In this document: one piece after another, positions 14,914 through 20,885 of the stretch
Layout: each line of letters opens with the position of its first letter
Numbering within the stretch: position 1 is the stretch's first letter
Origin: Ignatzschineria sp.
GTDB lineage: Bacteria > Pseudomonadota > Gammaproteobacteria > Cardiobacteriales > Wohlfahrtiimonadaceae
Reading direction: 5' to 3'
Length of the DNA stretch: 20,885 nucleotides
Assembly (NCBI GenBank): GCA_030150405.1
Contig: JASLFU010000035.1
Span: 1 to 20,885, forward strand
Position numbers and translations under genes: made by a program
Notes under the pieces: generated by a model
The model's input: the letters and a program-made list of their open reading frames with translations, nothing else
What the model was told of the DNA's origin: nothing
The model's database searches: none

Positions 14914-17900
14914 TTAAAGATTGAAAGTGATACCTAATGAGGCTTTGGTATCTCGATAATTTGACCGCCCCCATTGGTGCCGCAAACTCCCCGACACTTG
15001 TAGATTACTACCTAATACTGCCTTAAAGCCAACCTTTGCCTCCCACGCTTTTTGAGCGCCCTCTTGTGCAATAACGGTTTCATTAAACTTCATGGCAATG
15101 GGTTTAGAGCGCTGCCGATAATGGAGCTCACCATAAGGTATAAAGTTTGATGCCCCTGCCTCTTCCTTTAAAAAGGGATGAAGACGCAAACCAATACTCC
15201 ACTCAAAATAGCCCCGATCTGCACGAATATGGGTACCATCTTGTAATTTCAATGGCTTTTGCTTTAGGTCGCGCCAAGTCGCCCCTAAAATAGGCTGAAG
15301 CGAGAAGGCATTACCTAAATCGAATCGGTATCCGCCCTCTAGCCGTACCAACCATCCCTTAGCGTGATAACGCGACTGAGAAGCCTGATCATAACGGTCT
15401 ACCCGGCTATCATGCTGTAGATACTGCAAAGAGAGATCGAGGTAATGTCGGCGTACCTCCCCTAAAGTGAGATATGCACCTAAGGTATAGGCTGTCCCTC
15501 TTCCTTTAGCACGATGATATCCTCCTGAAAGAGAGGGATTTTTACTCTTATTTTCACTTGCTCCATATGCAAGCATCACTCCTAATCGAGTAAATGCCTC
15601 CCCCCAATGCCCCCGAACAATATCGCCTCCTAAGCGTATTGTTTGATAATTAAAGCGAGTTTTCGATTGTTTAAAAGTATCAAAATGTTGTCCAAAACTG
15701 GCACTAATGCTCCCCCAGATCGCCTCTTCTGCTGAAAAATAGTGCCGATCTATTACTTTATGGGTAAAAAGCTCATGGGCTGCAATTAAATTACCTAAAT
15801 AAGCACCGGTATAAGGATGTACAGCCCGGGGTAATACAAGGTGCGAAAGCCCATCTCTGCCCTTTTCTGCTGCCGTTTGAGAGCCCGTAGTAACCGCTGC
15901 AAAATGCCAAATCCCCTCATGAGCCAGCGCTTCATCAAAACCATACAGATAAGGTCCATAGGTATAATAAACACCTTTGGGAAGCTGGAAATAGTGGTGC
16001 ATCTTTCCGTTATTGTCTCTATTCGAAGGGTTATTCATCCCACCTTGTTCCGCGCGGATAAGTTCAATCCCCCCCATTTTATGAAGAAGATCCCGCTCAT
16101 TATCCGCTTTCATGAGCGCCTTTACATTCTCAATATGGAGAACTGAGCCCGTGCTAGCAAGATCTACCGCTCCTTTAATTAGTAGATGATCCGCGGTCAC
16201 CATATTCCCCTTTAGCTCTACTCCAAGATGAATAGCAGAATCCTTCTCCCCCCGATAATCTCCTTCAATCACCACACTTTTAAACGCACTATTTGAGCGC
16301 TCTTCCTCTGCGAAGGATAGCGCCATAGGGGCAAAAAACCGTGCTTTACTCTGAACTGAGGCTGTGAGATTTTCTAACTCCTGTAAGGGTTTAATCGCCT
16401 GGCTAGGAAGATAGAACGCTCCGGCATTTTGTACGCTTCCTCCAATTCGGCTCTCTTCAGTTACGTAAAGTTGGCTATCTGTAGCGATCTCTAAATCGCT
16501 TTGCGTAATTCCATACTGATTAAGATAGAGGCTGCCCTCTTTAAGTAAGAGACGCTCCGCCTTGAGAGAATTATCGAGCAGAAGAGCTCCTCCACCGAAG
16601 ATCTCCACCTCTCCCTCCGAATCGACCCCATGCTCTAAGCGATTAAGATGCCCGCCTTCGGCAATCACCTCTAATTTAGAATCCTCAATCAGTTTTAAAT
16701 CCATGGGAGCAATCTGCGAGGGCATCGCTTCTTCATTAAGAAGAACGCCCAAAATCCCTTCTGCTTCGACCTCCACCAATTTAAGCCCCTTGGGCTCTTT
16801 AGGTAGATTATAGCGTCCCCCACTTATTGTAATTCGATCCCAGGCTAAATCCTCATCGATAGAGTGTGTCGACCATCCTTCTCCACCATAGGCGATCTCC
16901 GGTAAACGATCAGCCTCCGGTAAAGCCGGTTGACCTAAAGGAAAATTCTCCCCACCTTCGCCATTCATCTCACTCTCTTGAAGAATTGAGAAGGTATCGA
17001 CTAAATTTTGCTGGAGACCGGTATTAAAGTCTGAATGAAAGCTTTCCAGATGTTTAAACGTATTGGCATAGGAGGGATCAAATGTAATGCGGGACTTGTT
17101 CGAAGAGGTATCGCCCTTTGTCTGAGCTGATAAGCGATCTTTAGAGCCTACTGCTCTGGCCGCTCTTTTCATTCCCTCTTCAAATCCATCCGATCCATCT
17201 AAATTATGAGCGTAATGGAGAGAGTAGGATCTATCCTCCTCACCCGTTTGTTGAGTATGCCGATGAATATAGGCAAGACGCTTCCCAATACTTAAGCGAG
17301 TGGCACTCTCCGCTTCTAAATAGCGTTTCTGCAAAAGTTCTGTAAAACTGCTGGGTAATCGGGATAGCCCTTCGATATTAGTGGCTAGTTGCGGGAGGAG
17401 AAGACTCTGCTCAAGTTCAGCTAAAAAGGCTTTATGTAATAACGATAGCTCCTGCTGGCTTCCATTGGCAACTGCTAAGCTTTCCGTAACTGCTAACGAG
17501 CTCTCTTTTTCTAAAGCAGAGGAATCCTCTTCTTGAAAGCTAGAATGCATTGAAGGGGAGAGCGTTGCTAATAGATTTTGAAAAGCACTTAAAGTCTCTG
17601 CTAATGCTAAGGAGCGTCCATCAATAAAAAAGGGTTCAATCACTTTTGCTAGAGCGTCTGAATGATCATCTTGATTTTTAAAGGGCTTTGAGAGAAGGCT
17701 CTCGTTAAATCGATGATTAAGAGCGATAACACCATCTTCAACTTCCACATGGTTAAGCAGTTGTGTTAGGCGCTCATAGACGGCCACCACCTCATCTTCC
17801 GCCAGCCCAACCTCTTCACTGGCTAAAATAAGATTTTGAAACTGTTCATGCTCTTGAAGCTCATACCACTCATTCTCTAAATAGCGCTTTAAGAGTTTTC

Positions 17901-18297
17901 GTCCTTCTCTACTTAAACCGCAACGCATAGCAAAGGGGTCTTGCTGAATCTCATTACCTTCTAACTTCACCATCACAAGCTTTTTTAAGAGTTTACGATC
18001 CCGTTTAGAGAGTCGCTCCCCTTCAAAGAGGTGCTCAGCTAATAGCGGAGGATCATAACTTTGACGATGAAGTTTTAAAGGGAGGATCTTACGAAAAATT
18101 CTTTCCTCTTCAAGGTGACTCGAAGAGTTAAGTAATTTATGGGACGAGAGCCCAAGTAAGTGCCCGCCCCCTAAAGTTAAAACGAGCAGGGACGCAAAAA
18201 ACACCATTTTGGGTAAATGGCGTTTTTTCCAAATCTTACCTATCGATTTTGCCCCTTGATCTTTAGAGGCGTATGGTGACTCCCTAGTGCGGCTCAT
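14914..18297 (-). CDS. Autotransporter B: barrel protein with an unrecognised, largely helical passenger
   Basis: A 1127-residue protein numbered from ATG 18297; a TTG at 18306 is less likely because TTTGGA fits as the ribosome-binding site of the ATG. A charged N-terminus of about 31 residues precedes a hydrophobic core (VFFASLLVLTLGGGHLLGL) with no clear AxA cleavage site and no ESPR, so it could be an uncleaved anchor. Residues about 55-480 are Leu/Glu/Lys-rich and look alpha-helical; I recognise no family. A short beta-strand-rich part (about 490-650) is followed by a pre-barrel region (VIEGDYRGEKDSAIHLG, about 670-800) and a 300-residue barrel ending TKASLGITFNL. The last two parts are paralogous to autotransporter A: compare SKTRFNYQTIRLGGDI with SKTRFDNYVIQIGGDI. 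Predicted outer-membrane, surface-exposed; cargo function unknown. It has a single Cys, and no hexapeptide linker is present. Confidence 0.87.
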   Translation of the reverse strand: MSRTRESPYASKDQGAKSIGKIWKKRHLPKMVFFASLLVLTLGGGHLLGLSSHKLLNSSSHLEEERIFRKILPLKLHRQSYDPPLLAEHLFEGERLSKRDRKLLKKLVMVKLEGNEIQQDPFAMRCGLSREGRKLLKRYLENEWYELQEHEQFQNLILASEEVGLAEDEVVAVYERLTQLLNHVEVEDGVIALNHRFNESLLSKPFKNQDDHSDALAKVIEPFFIDGRSLALAETLSAFQNLLATLSPSMHSSFQEEDSSALEKESSLAVTESLAVANGSQQELSLLHKAFLAELEQSLLLPQLATNIEGLSRLPSSFTELLQKRYLEAESATRLSIGKRLAYIHRHTQQTGEEDRSYSLHYAHNLDGSDGFEEGMKRAARAVGSKDRLSAQTKGDTSSNKSRITFDPSYANTFKHLESFHSDFNTGLQQNLVDTFSILQESEMNGEGGENFPLGQPALPEADRLPEIAYGGEGWSTHSIDEDLAWDRITISGGRYNLPKEPKGLKLVEVEAEGILGVLLNEEAMPSQIAPMDLKLIEDSKLEVIAEGGHLNRLEHGVDSEGEVEIFGGGALLLDNSLKAERLLLKEGSLYLNQYGITQSDLEIATDSQLYVTEESRIGGSVQNAGAFYLPSQAIKPLQELENLTASVQSKARFFAPMALSFAEEERSNSAFKSVVIEGDYRGEKDSAIHLGVELKGNMVTADHLLIKGAVDLASTGSVLHIENVKALMKADNERDLLHKMGGIELIRAEQGGMNNPSNRDNNGKMHHYFQLPKGVYYTYGPYLYGFDEALAHEGIWHFAAVTTGSQTAAEKGRDGLSHLVLPRAVHPYTGAYLGNLIAAHELFTHKVIDRHYFSAEEAIWGSISASFGQHFDTFKQSKTRFNYQTIRLGGDIVRGHWGEAFTRLGVMLAYGASENKSKNPSLSGGYHRAKGRGTAYTLGAYLTLGEVRRHYLDLSLQYLQHDSRVDRYDQASQSRYHAKGWLVRLEGGYRFDLGNAFSLQPILGATWRDLKQKPLKLQDGTHIRADRGYFEWSIGLRLHPFLKEEAGASNFIPYGELHYRQRSKPIAMKFNETVIAQEGAQKAWEAKVGFKAVLGSNLQVSGSLRHQWGRSNYRDTKASLGITFNL

Positions 18298-18311
18298 TTT
18301 ATCCAAAGCTA

Positions 18312-18340
18312 TTTATGCTATTTTGACCTGTTATTGACAA
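18312..18340 (-). promoter_or_regulatory. Weak candidate promoter for autotransporter B
   Basis: Minus strand TTGTCA (18340-18335), a 17-bp spacer and CATAAA (18317-18312) resemble -35 and -10 boxes. Transcription would then start only a few bases before the ATG at 18297, inside the supposed ribosome-binding site, which argues against it unless the message is nearly leaderless. The plus strand offers TTGACA at 18334-18339 with no matching -10. Confidence 0.25.
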
Positions 18341-18349
18341 TTGCCTTAG

Positions 18350-18366
18350 CCCCTAAGCTTTAGGGG
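18350..18366. other. Short perfect hairpin upstream of autotransporter B
   Basis: CCCCTAA-GCT-TTAGGGG is a 7-bp dyad with a 3-nt loop, about 53-69 bp upstream of the autotransporter B start. Neither side has a T-run, so it is not a terminator. It could be an operator or an mRNA structure. Confidence 0.35.
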
Positions 18367-19004
18367 GATAAATAGCTAAGCCATCCCTCCTGATGCAATT
18401 ATTCCCATTATTTTTAGTATCTTAAATGCGTTCTCGCCGCAATTTTTATTCCCTAATTTATAAAAGACGCCCTGCTTTCCCTATGCCCACAGTGCGCCCT
18501 TTACACTTTATACTGTTTCTTGACACTTCGCTCTACTATTCGCCGGCATTTAGAGTTTTTCTACTTCAGACAAATTATATAAATCACGGTACAATAAACT
18601 GTTTTAATAAAGTCAAACAGTTATGGCTATTCTAGCGAAAATGATTCTCAAATACCAACGGAAAACAATTTCGCTTTATAAATTATAAATATAATGCTCT
18701 CTTAGGATAATCATAGAGTTATAAAAAGAGAGAAAATGGGAGCGAAAATCACCGCATAAAGGTGTAAAATAGCTCATCTCAAGCTCATGATCTGTTTGAT
18801 GAGTAGATATTTAATTTAAGGTCTTGATCGTTAATGCAAAATCTATCGGGGAATTTGTTAAACAGCGCTTATTAGCACTTTACATAGCTCGATGAATAGA
18901 TAAGTTTAAAAACAACTTATAGAAACTGCTTTATGAGAAGATAAAGACCCTCCACACCGTTTTACAAGAGAGATAGCGGGCGACAGCTGCCCCCTAAATC
19001 ACAC
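18367..19004. other. Gene-poor intergenic region between autotransporter B and leuS
   Basis: About 640 bp of A+T-rich DNA with no supportable gene. It includes a Fur-box-like sequence (18637-18655) and a TATAAT at 18690-18695 without a matching -35. A CTCATC/GATGAG dyad lies at 18773-18803. It should also contain the leuS promoter, which I cannot place with confidence. No T-box, tRNA or Leu-rich leader peptide was found. Confidence 0.55.
18637..18655. promoter_or_regulatory. Fur-box-like sequence
   Basis: The minus strand contains TTTGAGAATCATTTTC, close to the common Fur site core AATGAGAATCATTATC (13 of 16 by eye). It sits about 340 bp from the autotransporter B start and 370 bp from leuS, far from either start, so the regulated gene is unclear. 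The upstream part of the autotransporter B control region is the more plausible target, since surface proteins are often iron-regulated. Confidence 0.3.
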
Positions 19005-19020
19005 AAAGGATCGTTTAAAA

Positions 19021-20885
19021 ATGAAACCAACCTATCAACCCTCGGCCATCGAAGCCGCTGCGCAAGCGTATTGGGAAGAGAATGAATCATTTAAAGCTCA
19101 AGATAAAACCGATAAACCCAATTACTACTGTCTGTCGATGTTCCCCTATCCTTCAGGAAGATTGCACATGGGGCACGTACGCAACTACACCATTGGGGAT
19201 GTTATTACCCGCTATAAGATGATGAGCGGCTACAATGTGATGCAACCGATCGGTTGGGACTCATTTGGTATGCCTGCTGAGAATGCGGCGATCGATAACA
19301 GAGTCTCCCCCTACTCTTGGACGCAGAAGAATATTGTCTATATGCGCCAGCAATTTAAAGAGCTCGGCTTTGGATTTGACTGGTCGCGGGAATTTTCCAC
19401 CTGTGATCCTGAATATTATCGCTGGGAGCAGTGGTTCTTCCTTCAGCTCTACAAAAAAGGAATTATCTACCGCGAAAAAGGGATTGTTAACTGGGATCCC
19501 GTAGATCAGACCGTTTTAGCGAACGAACAGGTGATTGATGGCCGTGGCTGGCGTTCTGATGCTTTAGTTGAGCGCCGTGAAATTCCGATGTACTACTTTA
19601 AGATCACCGATTATGCCGATGAGCTTTTAGAAGATCTTAAGCATCTTGAAGAGTGGCCAGAGCAAGTCCGTACCATGCAGGCGAACTGGATCGGAAAATC
19701 GGAAGGAATGGAGGTGACATTCCTCCATGAAGAAGGCAAATTTAACGTCTTCACCACGCGCCCCGATACATTAATGGGGGTAACTTATGTGGCTGTTGCT
19801 CCTGAGCACCCCATTGCAAAAAAGGCGGCTGAGAATAATCCAAAACTCGCTGAGTTTATTAAAGAGTGCCAAACCACCGGCACCAGTGAAGCCGATTTTG
19901 CCACACAAGAGACAAAGGGAATGCCCTCCGGCGCCTTTGCTACCCACCCTTTAACGGAGGAAAAGCTTCCGATTTGGGTGGCGAACTATGTTTTAATGGC
20001 TTATGGAGATGGCGCTGTTATGGCGGTTCCTGCCCATGATGAGCGGGATTTTGGCTTTGCTAAAAAATATGATCTCCCCATTAAAGAGGTGATCAAAACC
20101 TCGGCAGAAGATCGCTCCTTCACAAAGTGGGATGATGCCTATGCTGAACATGGTACCCTCATCAATTCTGGCCAATTCGATGGTTTAAATTTTGAAGAGG
20201 CCTTTAATGCCATTGAAAAAGCCTTAGGGGAAAAGGGATTAGGGAAAAAACGCACCCAGTTCCGTCTTCGTGATTGGGGTATCTCCCGTCAGCGCTATTG
20301 GGGCTGCCCGATTCCTATTATTAACTGCCCAAGTTGTGGCGCTGTTCCTGTACCGGAAGAAGATCTCCCTGTTGTACTACCTAATGACTGTATCCCCGAT
20401 GGGACAGGTAATCCGCTCAATAAGCTCGATAGCTTTAAAAATGTGGATTGTCCAAGCTGTGGCGGCGCTGCAGAGCGTGAGACAGACACCATGGATACTT
20501 TCGTTGAATCCTCATGGTATTACGCACGCTTTGCCTCTGCAGATTATGATAAAGGGATGATCGATCCTGCCCGCGCTGAAGAGTGGCTACCTGTAGATCA
20601 ATATATCGGAGGGGTTGAGCACGCAATTTTGCATCTTCTCTACTCCCGCTTCTTCCACAAATTAATGCGCAACGAAGGTCTGCTCGGTGATCCTGAAAAG
20701 GTAGGCCCAGAACCCTTTAAAGCACTTCTAACCCAAGGGATGGTGGTATCTCCCTCCTTCTATCGTCACTCTTCAAAAGGGTATGAATGGTTCAATATTG
20801 ATGAGCTTGAAGTGCGCGAAAAAGAGGGGGAGAAAGAGTATATCCTTAAAGCAGATGGAAAACCGGTGACCTATTACGGCATCCA
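19021..20885 (+). CDS. leuS: Leucyl-tRNA synthetase, N-terminal part (runs off window)
   Basis: The first 621 codons of class I LeuRS; the frame is open to the window edge. It charges tRNA-Leu in the cytoplasm. The start ATG has AAAGGA 10 nt upstream, and the opening YQPSAIEAAAQAYWEEN is typical. FPYPSGRLHMGHVRNYTIGD contains the HIGH-type motif (HMGH, about residues 49-52). GWDSFGMPAENAA follows, and the CP1 editing domain lies at about 220-420 (TTRPDTLMGVTYVA, MAVPAHDERDFGFA). RDWGISRQRYWGCPIPI marks the return to the catalytic core. NCPSCG and DCPSCGG form a putative zinc site before ETDTMDTFVESSWYYAR. Where E. coli has VNWCPNDQ and DGCCWRCD, this protein has VNWDPVDQ and DGRGWRSD, so that Cys cluster is lost. 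KMSKS would lie beyond the edge. Confidence 0.97.
   Translation, partial: MKPTYQPSAIEAAAQAYWEENESFKAQDKTDKPNYYCLSMFPYPSGRLHMGHVRNYTIGDVITRYKMMSGYNVMQPIGWDSFGMPAENAAIDNRVSPYSWTQKNIVYMRQQFKELGFGFDWSREFSTCDPEYYRWEQWFFLQLYKKGIIYREKGIVNWDPVDQTVLANEQVIDGRGWRSDALVERREIPMYYFKITDYADELLEDLKHLEEWPEQVRTMQANWIGKSEGMEVTFLHEEGKFNVFTTRPDTLMGVTYVAVAPEHPIAKKAAENNPKLAEFIKECQTTGTSEADFATQETKGMPSGAFATHPLTEEKLPIWVANYVLMAYGDGAVMAVPAHDERDFGFAKKYDLPIKEVIKTSAEDRSFTKWDDAYAEHGTLINSGQFDGLNFEEAFNAIEKALGEKGLGKKRTQFRLRDWGISRQRYWGCPIPIINCPSCGAVPVPEEDLPVVLPNDCIPDGTGNPLNKLDSFKNVDCPSCGGAAERETDTMDTFVESSWYYARFASADYDKGMIDPARAEEWLPVDQYIGGVEHAILHLLYSRFFHKLMRNEGLLGDPEKVGPEPFKALLTQGMVVSPSFYRHSSKGYEWFNIDELEVREKEGEKEYILKADGKPVTYYGI

Noticed and set aside
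18426..18635. 69-codon plus-strand frame in the autotransporter B-leuS gap
   Set aside because: No ribosome-binding site, no recognisable domain or hydrophobic pattern, and base composition like the surrounding non-coding DNA.
18735..18760. Short frame MGAKITA preceded by a GAGAG sequence
   Set aside because: Seven codons with no recognisable role and no conservation evidence; likely chance.
18700..19020. T-box, riboswitch or Leu-rich leader peptide controlling leuS
   Set aside because: No T-box sequence, no terminator/antiterminator pair and no Leu-codon-rich short frame could be found; only weak dyads are present.

Overview
The window reads as chromosomal DNA of a gammaproteobacterium. 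GuaB, LysS, LeuS, PgsA and a HisP-type ATPase all look gammaproteobacterial. Moderate to low G+C and two large autotransporters fit a host-associated lineage. Cardiobacteriales-like genera such as Ignatzschineria or Wohlfahrtiimonas are a guess from general flavour, not something the sequence proves.

Left part (1-8.5 kb), housekeeping. The 5' end of panC (minus) diverges from a two-gene plus-strand operon: an MnmM/YtqB-type tRNA methyltransferase overlapping by 4 nt an acidic, membrane-anchored TonB-like protein. A bidirectional terminator separates this operon from the convergent lysS. Upstream of lysS lie a guaB terminator and then guaB. guaB and pgsA are divergent, with an extended -10 box on each strand. 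pgsA ends in a terminator that lies partly inside the last codons of a convergent cysteine desulfurase gene. That desulfurase carries an unusual C-terminal extension of about 120 residues. A lone HisP-type ABC ATPase gene follows, with no permease or binding-protein gene beside it.

Middle part (8.7-18.3 kb), surface proteins. Two type V (autotransporter) genes lie head to tail on the minus strand, each with its own terminator. The downstream one (A, 8767-14360) has an ESPR signal peptide, a large beta-helical passenger with two PATR-type repeats, a linker of 14 exact PEGPTD hexapeptides and a beta-barrel. It is broken by a single -1 frameshift at an A-run near 13416-13419; one extra A would restore about 1864 codons. 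The upstream one (B, 14914-18297) has a clearly related barrel and pre-barrel region. Its signal is different, and the first ~430 residues of its passenger look alpha-helical and match no family I recognise. The pair looks like a duplicated secretion module carrying unrelated cargo.

Right part (18.3-20.9 kb). A gene-poor interval of about 700 bp, with a Fur-box-like sequence and small dyads, leads into leuS, which runs off the window. The N-terminal two-thirds of LeuRS is visible; the zinc-ligand cysteines known from E. coli LeuRS are replaced, but a second CxxC pair is kept.

The best candidates for something new are the autotransporter B passenger, the desulfurase C-terminal extension, the MnmM/TonB-like operon in a gammaproteobacterium, and the frameshift plus minisatellite in autotransporter A. 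No CRISPR array, transposase, integrase, phage gene, tRNA or rRNA was seen.
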